Source: Triticum aestivum (taxonomy: Eukaryota > Streptophyta > Magnoliopsida > Poales > Poaceae). From it: a stretch of DNA of 64,000 nucleotides. Position 1 is the stretch's first letter; each line of letters starts with the position of its first letter. Shown piece by piece: positions 12,245 to 22,745 of this stretch. Location of the stretch: the NCBI RefSeq assembly GCF_018294505.1, contig NC_057798.1, positions 368,397,370 through 368,461,369 of the forward strand, written 5' to 3'. The notes under the pieces were generated by a model. The model had not been told where the DNA came from and searched no databases. It was given only the letters and a program-made list of their open reading frames with translations. A program made the translations under genes and the position numbers.

Positions 12245-12756
12245 GAGTCGATCTAGTACTATGCATTTTCTATGAACTTTTTGGTAACTTGTTGCCAAAG
12301 GGGGAGAAAAATGTATAGATCATAGGCTTCGAGTGAGAGTGTTGCTTTTTGTTATCTCTTGCTTTGGTGGTTGAACTTTCTTTGCTTGTTTGAGATACTC
12401 TATGTCTGTGTGATACTTGATGATCATGTGTTTGATCATATGCTACATTTATGCTTGTTGGATGACATTATCTTGTTTATCTCTATTTGATCATTCACTT
12501 TGCTTGGTGATGAGTGCATGTATTCAATTATTATCATTTTGAGCGCTCCACCAAGATGTATGTGACATGGAAGAGTTACCCATGAGCCTAACTCCTTGTG
12601 CATTTGCAGTCCAAAGAAAATCTTAATCTATGCACAAATTTAGGGGGAGCTCTTGCTTATCACATACTTCTCAAATCGACTATGTTTTTCACTATTATTA
12701 TCATTTGTCGAAGCTTTGATCTATATGTTGTCATCAGTTACCAAAAAGGGGGAGAT
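12245..12756 (+). other. Non-coding 3' end of Copia internal region with polypurine tract
   Basis: No ORF. It contains two GGGGGAG blocks (12300 and 12642) and ends in the polypurine tract CCAAAAAGGGGGAGAT (12741-12756), adjoining the TG of LTR A. The corresponding region behind copy 2 is 20552-21063. Confidence 0.8.
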
Positions 12757-13117
12757 TGAAAGTGCAACTATCCCTAGGTGGTTTTGGTAATTCCTAACAA
12801 CATATAGCTCATTGAGCTAACATCATTCCAAGATAAATATTTCAGGAAAAGCTCAATGAATGGCATGGCATGGATGAGAAAAGTGGATCCCTCAAAATGC
12901 TAAGGATGAAAGGATTGGCTCAAGCTCAAAAGCTCAAGACTCTACATTTTATATTTTAGTGATCAAAGATCACATTGAGTCTATAGGAAAAGCCAATACT
13001 ATCAAGGAGGGATGAGGTGTTGCTTAATGAGTTTCTTGCTCTACAGTGCTTAGTGATATGCTCCAAAACCCTCAACTACTTTCTCATATCCACATATGAC
13101 CTAAACCAAAAGTCAAA

Positions 13118-13585
13118 CTCGGCCCCACCGATTCTTTCTACCCGGCGCCACCGAGTTCAGATGTCAGAGCCACTGCCACAAACCCTAGGCAAATCGGTCT
13201 CACCAAGAGGGATCTCGGTCTCACCGAGATGGGGTTGTAATCTCTCTATTTCCCTTTGTAACGTTTCGGTACCACCGGGATGAGCGATCGGTCCCACCGA
13301 GATTGCAATGTAAACTCCCTGTTTCCTTTTCGTAACATTTCGGTCCCACCGAAATGAGCGAATCGGTCCCACCGAGTTTACCTGACCAACTCTCTGGTTA
13401 GCTTATTACCAAAATCGGTCTCATCGAGTTTGTGTAATCGGTCTCACCGAGATTACGTTATGCCCTAACCCTAACCATATCGGTCCTACCGAGTTGCATG
13501 TCAGTCCCACCGAAAATCCTAACGGTCACTGGATTTGCTGAATCGGTCTGACCGAGTTTACCAATTTAGTCCCACCGAGTTTGGC
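13118..13585 (+). repeat. Array of TCGGT-NNN-ACCGA dyads upstream of LTR A TATA
   Basis: About fourteen copies or near-copies of a 13 bp inverted repeat (TCGGTCTCACCGA, TCGGTCCCACCGA, TCGGTCCTACCGA and similar) occur within some 470 bp. Spacing is irregular and the last copies lie 35-60 bp before the TATA box. It is not a CRISPR array: the units are short, imperfect and within an LTR. Confidence 0.85.
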
Positions 13586-13620
13586 AAGTTGTGTGCAATG
13601 GTTAGATTTTGTGTGGAGGC

Positions 13621-13628
13621 TATATATA
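13621..13628 (+). promoter_or_regulatory. TATA box of Copia LTR A
   Basis: TATATATA in the context GGCTATATATACCCC. The same box is at 21917-21924 in LTR B. It follows the dyad array and precedes a C/T-rich leader, as expected for an LTR promoter. Confidence 0.75.
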
Positions 13629-14449
13629 CCCCTCCACCTCCTCTTCATTCATGGAGAGAGCCATCAGAACAGACCTACACTTCCAACTTGCTGTTTCTGA
13701 GAAGGAACCACCTACTCATGTGTTGAGGCCAAGATATTCCATTCCTACCATATATATCTTGATTTCTAGCCTTCCCCAAGTTGCTCTCGACTCAAACCTT
13801 CTTTACACCAAATCCAAATCTTGTGAGAGAGAGTTGAGTGTTGGGGAGACTATCATTTGAAGAGCAAGAGCAAAGAATTCATCATCAACACACCATTTGT
13901 TACTTCTTGGAGAGTGGTGTCTCCTAGATTGGCTAGGTGTCACTTGGGAGCCTCCGACAAGATTGTGGAGTTGAACCAAGGAGTTTTTAATGGCAAGGAG
14001 ATCGCCTACTTCGTGAAGATCTACCGCTAGTGAGGCAAGTCCTTCGTGGGCGACGACCATGGTGGGATAGACAAGGTTGCTTCTTCGTGGACCCTTCGTG
14101 GGTGGAGCCCTCCGTGGACTCGCGCAACTGTTACCCTTCGTCGGTTGAAGTCTCCATCAACGTGGATGTACGATAGCACCACCTATCAGAACCACGGCTC
14201 AAAAATCACCGTGTCTGCAAATTGTGTTTGAATTCTCCAAACCCTTCCCTTTACATTCTTGCAAGTTGCATGCTTTACTTTCCGCTGCTCATATACTCTT
14301 TGCATGCTTTCTTGAATTGTGTTAAGATTGCTTGACTTGTGCTAAGATAGCTAAAATCCGCCAAAGACTAAAATTGGGAAAAGCATAAGTTTTTATTTGG
14401 TCAAGTAGTCTAATCACTCCCCCTCTAGACATACTTTCAATCCTACAAG

Positions 14450-14466
14450 TGGTATCAGAGCTTTGG
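14450..14466 (+). promoter_or_regulatory. Primer binding site, initiator Met-tRNA type (Copia)
   Basis: TGGTATCAGAGCTTTGG, 2 bp inside LTR A, is the standard plant Copia primer site. Confidence 0.92.
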
Positions 14467-14532
14467 TCTCCATTTGCTTTGATTTCCATAGCTTTTGGTG
14501 GTCATAGCCTTGGTTTCACAATCTAGGAGAGT

Positions 14533-16719
14533 ATGGCGTCTAGCGAGGGAAATTATCACCGTAGAAGTCCTTACTTTGATGGTACTAATTTTGCTAGTTG
14601 GAAGCATAAGATGAAAATGCATATTCTTGGACATAACCCCGCCGTTTGGGCTATTGTGTGTATTGGCTTGCAAGGTGAATTCTTTGATGGGAGAGAACCA
14701 AACCATGAAGCTAGCGCGGAAGAGTTGAAGATGCTGCAATACAATGCTCAAGCTTGTGATATCCTCTTCAACGGATTGTGCCCCGAAGAATTCAACAAAA
14801 TCAGCCGTCTTGAGAATGCAAAGGAAATTTGGGACACTTTGATTGATATGCATGAATGTACCGACTCCATCAAGGAATCCAAGTTGGATGTGCTCCAAAG
14901 TCAACTTGACAAGTTCAAAATGAAGGATGGTGAAGGCGTCGCTGAAATGTACTCTAGGCTTTCTCTTATCACAAATGAGATTGCCGACTTAGGAAGTGAA
15001 GAGATGACCGACAAATTCATCATCAAGAAGATCCTAAGAGCTTTGGACGGAAAATATGTCACCGTGTGCACATTGATCCAAATGATGCCCAATTACAAAG
15101 ATCTCAAGCCAACAGAAGTCATTGGAAGAATTGTTGCTCATGAGATGTCACTCAAGGATAAGGAGGAACTTCACAACAAGTCAAGTGGTGCTTACAAAGC
15201 CTCATGTGAAGCCCCCACATCATCAAGTGAGAAAGAAACCTTCAATGAAGAATTGAGCTTAATGGTGAAGAACTTTAACAAGTTCTACAAGAGTAGAAGC
15301 AAATAAAGAAGCTCCAAGTCAAGGTCCTACAATGACAAAAGATCTTCTAGTCGAGAGCGCAATTGCTGCAATTGTGGGAGACCCGGACACTATTCCAATG
15401 AGTGTACGGCACCCCACAAAAGAAGAGAAGAATCACCCAAGAGGAGAAGTAGAAGAGAAGAATCACCACCAAGAGAGAGGAGGAGGAGTAGAGATGATCG
15501 TTATGAACAAAGAACATCCCGGAGAAGCAAGGATTCGGAAAGAAAGGACAACTCATCAAGGAGCTACACAAAACAAAGACATCAAGCTCATCTTGGTGAA
15601 TGGGTATCCGGCTCTGACTCCGACAATCACTCCGAGAGAAGCTATCACTCCGACTCCGAATATACTCAAGATGAAGGTGTTGCCGGTCTAGCACTTGTGT
15701 CAACCAACTCCTACGACATATTTGATTCACCAAATGAAGGACTTGGAAGATGCTTCATGGCTAAAGGCCCAAAGGTAACACACCCCGAGTATGTTGATTT
15801 CAATAGTGATGAAGATGACTTGCTAGGTGATGATGATTTACTTGTTGACAACTCTAGTGATGAATACTATGATGAAACGTCAATTAATCATGCTAATCAA
15901 GATAAAACAAATGACAATGATAAGGAGAAGATTGAGCATCTAACTAAGGAACTAAACACTCTTAATTTAGCTCATGAAGCTATCTTTGAAGATCATCGAG
16001 AACTTTTAAGGACTCATGAGAAGTTACGCTTTGAAAAGCTCAACCTTGAGCAAGAGCATGAGTTCTTAAAGGCAATCAATGATGATCTCCGTAAGAAAAG
16101 TTCTTCTTACATTGCCAAGCGCTTACTCTTTTCTACTTACATGCCTCAAGTCAAGTCCATTAACAAGAACAAGAAGGATTCTTCCTCTAGTAGTAACAAT
16201 AATCATGCTAAATCAAATGTTGTTGCTTCTAGTAGTTCTCTTGATTCCACTAATGATTTTCTTAGCCAAGTTACACTTGAGCAAGAAAATAGCTTATTGA
16301 AGGGAATTATAGAGAAAGGTGTTCACAAGAGCCTTGCCGGGAGTAAGCAATTTGAGGAAATTGTACGCAAGCAAGGAAGGCACCGGAAGAACCAAGGTGT
16401 TAGTTTTGAACGAAAGTTCAATGCCAATGGAGTTGAGTGGGAAGAAGATCAATACCCCAAGACGAAGTTTGTTCCTCAACAAGAGAAGTATGACCCCACT
16501 TCCTTCAAGGGGACACAAGCTCAAGATGATCTTCCACCACAAGACCACAAGCAAAAAGTCAAGGACAAGCTTCAAGAGAAGATTGATGCATTTGAAGAAG
16601 CTCCTAAGGCCTTGGTCAAGTGGGTTCCCAAGACTACATCAAGTTCTAGTTCATCAAGTACGACTACAACTCCAAGGATTCCCATCAAGATGATGTGGAT
16701 CCTGAAGAAGAAGAACTAG
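14533..16719 (+). pseudogene. gag: gag of SIRE-type Copia (one internal stop)
   Basis: A single frame of about 728 codons from ATG 14533 to 16719, broken only by TAA at 15304-15306. Residues 1-230 are a Copia gag domain (start SPYFDGTNFASWKHKM, then ALDGKY and the LKPTEVIGRI region). After the stop comes a CCHC zinc knuckle, C-x2-C-x4-H-x4-C, encoded at 15364-15405. It is flanked by Arg/Ser-rich repeats. Then come an acidic segment, a long predicted coiled coil (codons around 15920-16100) and a Ser-rich linker. The knuckle binds the RNA genome in this family. The frame ends here: no protease, integrase or RT follows. Start chosen because the frame begins about 85 bp after the primer site. Confidence 0.85.
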
Positions 16720-17575
16720 AGAGTTCTTGAGGGTGACTCCGCCAACATATTTCACTCATATCATTTTGGCAACTACAAGTGCAATCAACTTCCACATCTT
16801 GCACTAGTTCAAGGAGTCACAAACCCTCTTGTTGGTAAGACAAGGGACAAGGTAACCTAATGCTTTAGACATCATCTTGTGTGTGCATCACTCTATGTCT
16901 ATGGATATCCTTGTTTGTTCCTTGTGGGACTAACCCGTGTAGGTATTGAAAGTGCAACTTACTCCAAGGGATTACTCCAAATGATCTACATCAACATTGA
17001 GCATCCACATCTTCAACACCTACATGAAGTCATCATCGACAAAACCCAAGGTTAGTTAATCTCTCTAAGGGGGGATCTCACATCTAGGGGGAGCTTAACT
17101 CTAAGAATTGAGTCAAAGCAACTCTAATGGTGTGAACACATCAATGCATTATGTAAAAGTGGTAACCCCACTTGAGCTTAAACGATGACTATGACCTATG
17201 ATCAAATGTTCTCATTTGACTCCTAAGTCAATATACTCATATATAGATGACCTAGTCATCGCCAATTGTTTGATAGATGCTAGAATTGGTTGTGCATGCT
17301 TTGCCACATATTTCATTTGCCATTTTTTGTGTGAGCATGTTGGTTGCATATTTTACTCATCTGAGGACATCACTTGTTGCTTTGATTGGTTGGTTTCTTT
17401 TTCTTTTGCCAAGTGGATGGACAAGAATGCCTAAGAACCTTCTCTAGCTATGTATGCTTTTCTCGTCTCAAACTCTATTCATGCTACATCACAAAATTTG
17501 ATCAAGTCAGATTCGAACCACTCTGTGTGAGGAGCACTCGGAGTCCCCGATTTTTCATAGACTTAAACTTCCAAA
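16720..17575 (+). other. Copia non-coding DNA in place of pol
   Basis: No long ORF and no integrase, RT or RNase H words. The part at 17091-17265 is related to 59686-59860, which in the second Copia lies after the RNase H stop. The deletion therefore appears to run from the end of gag to just beyond pol. A G-rich run (AAGGGGGGATC, about 17069) resembles an internal purine tract. Confidence 0.65.
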
Positions 17576-18345
17576 ACTTCTTTGTGCGTTTTGGTCTGAC
17601 CGATTCCTCCATTTCGGTCATACCAAGATCACTAAGTCGATCTAGGTTTTCAGTCTCGGTGCAACCGATTTGAACTTTTCGGTCACACCGAGTTGCTGTA
17701 ACTGTATACAGTTATGCATCTCGGTGCCACCGAGTTGTTCCACTCGGTCACACCGACAGGGTCGGGCTATATATACTCACGGGCAAAAATTTGGAAACTT
17801 TCTCCAAACCCCTTCGCTCGCGCATAGCTCGCTCTACCTCCAGGGTCTCTGGATCGTTCTCCTCATCGCCAGCCGCCTCCAGTCGCTGGTCTCCGTCGCC
17901 GTCAACGGAATTCATCCCCCGCCGTTGCCGCCATAGCGAGTTCATCGCCAAGCTAGGGTATGGACTCGATCACAGTGCTATCCCCATCCGATTCCTAACA
18001 CATTCTGTTCATCATGATTCTTGCCATGTTTGAAACGATTCTATCCAGTCAAAACAATCCTTAGATTAGAAGTGAATTGAAAATTTAGGGTTAGGTTTCC
18101 GCCGAAACCATCTCGGACCCACCAAGTTGTAGAACTCGGTTCCACCGATTTGGTTAATGCCATTGCACAAGTGATTCTCGGTCTGACCGAGAATTGCAAA
18201 TCGGTGTGACCGAGTTCAGGACTTTGTGAAACCCTAGCAGTCTCGGTGCTACCGAACTATGACTCAGTCTGACCGAGTTCACTAGTTTAGGTTCCAAAAG
18301 CTGCTTTGGTATCACCGAGTTTGCAAATCGGTTGATCCGAAATGC
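17576..18345 (+). promoter_or_regulatory. Internal promoter region with TCGGT/ACCGA dyads and TATA (Copia extra gene)
   Basis: The same dyads as in the LTR recur here in two clusters: about 17593-17757, before a TATATATA at 17768-17775, and about 18110-18335, after it. The TATA is followed by a C-rich leader. Downstream, a possible 5' UTR intron runs from GGTATGG (about 17957) to an acceptor TTCACAG near 18448, shortly before the ATG at 18471. This suggests the extra gene has its own promoter. Promoter and intron are inferred. Confidence 0.5.
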
Positions 18346-18470
18346 TTTCTGCGGAAAACTAAAACTAAGTTTTTGAGTCATTCTTTTGCAAAAGCCTCTA
18401 TATTTTGTGATGCTCATCCACTCTATCTCATCTACATCTATTCACAGGGTCAGCAGTAAGTGTTTGCAAC

Positions 18471-20551
18471 ATGTCTGATCAAAGTGATAGCCAGAACAGG
18501 GAAGAGGAGCAGGTTCAGATGAGTGAGGGCACTAGTCCCTCTAGTACCTCAGATGAGGGCAGCAGGAGCACCCCAAGCAATTTGCCTAAAGTTGCCACCA
18601 GGGCCAGAAAGAAGAAAACCTCAGAATCTGAGGATGAAGACTATGTGGCAGTAGAGGATGAGGCCACTTCCAAGAAGAAGGTGGTCAAGAAAGAATATGG
18701 TTCAGCTGCAGCCACAAAGCCAGTAGTGCAGAAGAAGGCACCTGCAAGAAGGATTCCCACTTCCAAACCCAGGAAGGTTGCCACTGGAGAAACCATGAAG
18801 TTTACTATTGAATCAGAAGATGAAGCTGTTGGTCAAGACAAAAAGAAGAAGAGAGTCAGAACCACTACTACAAAAGTTCTTGGCAATCCTTCTATGAGGA
18901 GAGACTCTGAGGAAGAGGAAGAAGAGGTTGCTGCACCAGCACCCAAGGCTCAGAAGCTTATGGGTGATGCTATTAGGTCAGGGGCTACATCATCAAAGCC
19001 CAAAGAAGCACCCAAAGCTGCCTCCAAACCAAAGATTGCACCAAAGAGGAGTACTAGAAACATACCTGCTGCTGAGAAGAACAAGGCCCCAGTGCCCGAA
19101 ACTGCTGAAGAAGAAGAAGAAGATGAAGAGCATGTTCTGAGAAAGTTGAAGCCAAAGATTCCAGACCACAATGATGCTCATCCTGTGGCTAAGAACATGA
19201 AGCCAAGGAAGGATGCAGGACTCAGACAGTGGAGGTTGTCTGATCCCTATGGTATCAGGAGAAGGACTGCTGTTGACTACAGGTTCCACACTAAGGAAAA
19301 ACATGATTTCTATGAGACAATATTGTTGGACAAGAAGCCTATAGTTTGTGACATGAGGTGGGTCGACTGAACATACATGAAGGAGAATGAGGAACACTTC
19401 CTGGTGTGCAAGACAGTTTCAGTGCTTGTGGAGTTGCAGACTTTGTTGGGTAGAAGCTCACAAAGTGGAATGATGAGCTCATAATGCAATTCTACTCCAC
19501 AACACACTTCTACCCAGATGGCAGGATAGTGTGGATGTCTGAAGGTACAAGGTACCAATCAACTATTGAGGAATGGGCAAATCTGATCAATGCACCTAAG
19601 GAGAAGGAAGATAACTTGGATGTCTATGCCAAGAAGAAGATGGACCACAATTCCATGGCTCATATGTACAAGGAGATCCCAGATGCTGCAGTTGAGACAC
19701 ATAAATTTGGATCTATACATTATCTTCTGTCAGGACTCCCAACCATCAACTGGATCCTCAGGCATACTCTATTGCCCAAGTCAGGTGACCACAACATGAT
19801 AAGAGGCCATGCTATAAACTTGCTACACTTGTTTGATGTGCCATAGAAATTCAAGGTCACGAGCCTCATTGTTGAGACTATCAATAGGACAACAGCTGAC
19901 CAGAAGAGAAGTTGTTGGTATGCCCCACAGATTCAGGAGCTGATTAACTCCAAGATGGGCACACGCACATACTTATTGGACAAGGATCACATGCCTATCT
20001 ATCTAGAATTTGAGGACAACCAAGTGGTTATGGATGAAGATGAACCATCTTCCGTGCATGTTCAAGCCAAGAAGGAGAAGGCAAGGACTGAGAAGGCTAC
20101 CAAGATGCCAACAATGGAAGAGGCATCTCAGTACTTTCTGAAGAGCAAACATGATCAACTAGGCTACTTGATTGCATCCACTCTGAGGATTGAGAAGGGG
20201 CTGGCCACCTTGACTCAAAACCAGGAGAGCCTGGAGAGGATCATGGAGCAGAAGTTCTATAATTTAGATGTGAAGGTAACTGAGATCCAGTCTGTTGTTG
20301 AGCAGCTTCAGGATGACATGGAGGAGAGGAAGGGCAAGACAACCACAGATGCATTTGCCAGAGTGCCTAGAGCTCAAAGATCAGCTGCAGTGCCAGTGAC
20401 AGACACCAGAGCCACTTCATCTGCACCAACTACAACTCCTGCAGTTCCAGTGCAACCAGCTTCAGCACCCACACCTCCAGCTCCATCCACATCTACCGAA
20501 GTCTTCGTCCAAGGAGCCATCTCTACACCACCACCTGAAGATCAAGCCTGA
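18471..20551 (+). pseudogene. Extra 3' gene of SIRE-type Copia, copy 2
   Basis: Starts at ATG 18471 and would encode about 690 residues. Residues 1-230 are Ser/Glu/Lys-rich and probably disordered. The middle carries the 'putative plant transposon protein'-like domain. A coiled coil and a Pro/Ala/Thr tail follow. Breaks relative to copy 1: TGA at 19368-19370 (TGG in copy 1), a 1 bp deletion near 19398, TAG at 19451-19453 and TAG at 19844-19846 (both CAG in copy 1). After the last, the frame is open from 19955 to 20551. Function is unknown; it has no enzyme motif that I recognise. Confidence 0.78.
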
Positions 20552-21063
20552 GAGTCGATCTAGTACTATGCATTTTCTATGAACTTTTTGGTAACTTGTT
20601 GCCAAAGGGGGAGAAAAATGTATAGATCATAGGCTTCGAGAGAGAGTGTTGCTTTTTGTTCTCTCTTGCTTTGGTGGTTGAACATTCTTTGCTTGTTTGA
20701 GATACTCTATGTCTGTGTGATACTTGATGATCATGTGTTTGATCATATGCTACATTTATGCTTGTTGGATGACATTATCTCGTTTATCTCTATATGATCA
20801 TTCACTTTGCTTGGTGATGAGTGCATGTATTCAATTATTATCATTTTGAGCGCTCCACCAAGATGTATGTGACATGGAAGAGTTACCCATGAGCCTAACT
20901 CCTTGTGCATTTGTAGTCCAAAGCAAATCTTAATCTATGCACAAGTTTAGGGGGAGCTCTTGCTTATCACATACTTCTCAAAGCGACTATGTTTTTCACT
21001 GTTATTATCATTTGTTGAAGCTTTGATCTATATGTTGTCATCAATTACCAAAAAGGGGGAGAT
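20552..21063 (+). other. Non-coding Copia 3' internal region and polypurine tract
   Basis: The counterpart of 12245-12756. It ends in CCAAAAAGGGGGAGAT, adjoining LTR B. No ORF. Confidence 0.8.
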
Positions 21064-22745
21064 TGAAAGTGCAACTATCCCTAGGTGGTTTTGGTAATTC
21101 CTAACAACATATAGCTCATTGAGCTAACATCATTCCAAGATAAATATTTCAGGAAAAGCTCAATGAATGGCATGGCATGGATGAGAAAAGTGGATCCCTC
21201 AAAATGCTAAGGATGAAAGGATTGGCTCAGGCTCAAAAGCTCAAGACTCTACATTTTATATTTTAGTGATCCGAGATCACATTGAGTCTATAGGAAAAGC
21301 CAATACTATCAAGGAGGGATGAGGTGTTGCTTAATGAGTTTCTTGCTCTACAGTGCTTAGTGATATGCTCCAAAACCCTCAACTACTTTCTCATATCCAC
21401 ATATGACCTAAACCAAAAGTCAAACTCGGCCCTACCGATTCTTTCTACCCGGCGCCACCGAGTTCAGATGTCATAGCCACTGCCACAAACCCTAGGCAAA
21501 TCGGTCTCACCGATAGGGATCTCAGTCTCATCGAGATGGGGTTGTAATCTCTCTGTTTCCCTTCGTAACGTTTCGGTACCACCGAGATGAGCGATCGGTC
21601 CCACCGAGATTGCAATGTAAACTCTTCATAACATTTCGGTCCCACCGAAATGAGCGAATCGGTCCCACCGAGTTTACCTGACCAACTCTCTGTTTAGCTT
21701 ATTACCAAAATCGGTCTCACCGAGTTTGTGTAATCGGTCTCACTGATATTATGTTATGCCCTAACCCTAACCATATCGGTCCTACCGAGTTGCATGTTAG
21801 TCCCACCAAAAATCCTAACGGTCACTAGATTTGCTGAATCGGTCTGACCGAGTTTACCAATTCGGTCCCACCGAGTTTGGCAAGTTGTGTGCAACAGTTA
21901 GATTTTGTGTGGAGGCTATATATACCCCTCCACCTCCTCTTCATTCGTGGAGAGAGCCATCAGAATAGACCTACACTTCCAACTTGCTGTTTCTGAGAAG
22001 GAACCACCTACTCATGTGTTGAGGCCAAGATATTCCATTCCTACCATATGAATCTTGATCTCTAGCCTTCCCCAAGTTGCTTTCCACTCAAACCTTCTTT
22101 CCACCAAATCGAAATCCTGTGAGAGAGAGAGTTGAGTGTTGGAGAGACTATCATTTGAAGCACAAGAGCAAGGAGTTCATCATCAACACACCATTTGTTA
22201 CTTCTTGGAGAGTGGTGTCTCCTAGATTGGCTAGGTGTCACTTGGGAGCCTCCGACAAGATTGTGGAGTTGAACCAAGGAGTTTATAAGGGCAAGGAGAC
22301 CGCCTACTTCGTGAAGATCTACCGCTAGTGAGGCAAGTCCTTCGTGGGCGACGACCATGGTGGGATAGACAAGGTTGCTTCTTCGTGGACCCTTCATGGG
22401 TGGAGCCCTCCGTGGACTCGCGCAACCGTTACCCTTTGTGGGTTGAAGTCTCCATCAACGTGGAAGTACGATAGCACCACCTATCGGAACCACGGCTCAA
22501 AAATCACCGTGTCTCCAAATTGCGTTTGAATTCTCCAAACCCTTCCCTTTACATTCTTTCAAGTTGCATGCTTTACTTTCCGCTGCTCATATACTCTTTG
22601 CATGCTTGCTTGAATTGTGTTAAGATTGCTTGACTTGTGCTAAGATAGCTAAAATCTGCCAAAGACTAAAATTGGGAAACGGATAAGTTTTTATTTGGTC
22701 AAGTAGTCTAATCACCCCCCCTCTAGACATACTTTCAATCCTACA
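21064..22745 (+). repeat. Copia LTR B (3' LTR)
   Basis: TG to CA, 1682 bp. It has its own dyad array (about 21425-21885) and TATA at 21917-21924. A stretch near 21618-21628 is shorter than in LTR A. It ends at CCTACA and abuts element b DNA (AATACCAAG) with no target duplication. Confidence 0.92.

Larger units (their letters stand above)
12757..14447 (+). repeat. Copia LTR A
   Basis: Runs from TGAAAGTGCA to CCTACA, 1691 bp. It contains the TCGGT/ACCGA dyad array, a TATA box at 13621 and a pyrimidine-rich leader. The partner is LTR B (21064-22745, 1682 bp), from which it differs by scattered substitutions and small indels. Confidence 0.92.
10672..22745 (+). mobile_element. SIRE/Maximus-type Copia, 5'-truncated, pol-less, nested in element b
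   Basis: The order is: 3' part of the internal region (10672-12756), LTR A (12757-14447), primer site, gag, non-coding DNA where pol should be, extra gene (18471-20551), polypurine tract and LTR B (21064-22745). The left end starts in mid-gene and there is no flanking duplication. This is therefore the residue of a larger LTR-internal-LTR-internal-LTR array, or a recombinant. The Met-tRNA-type primer site TGGTATCAGAGC and the UBN2/CCHC gag identify Copia. About 0.7 kb of the host element b seems to be missing across the site. Confidence 0.85.

Noticed and set aside
13463..13476. CCCTAACCCTAACC, telomere-like
   Set aside because: Only two units within an LTR; no interstitial telomere block.
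13118..13585. CRISPR-like repeat/spacer pattern
   Set aside because: 13 bp imperfect dyads with irregular spacing inside a plant LTR; no array structure or cas genes.
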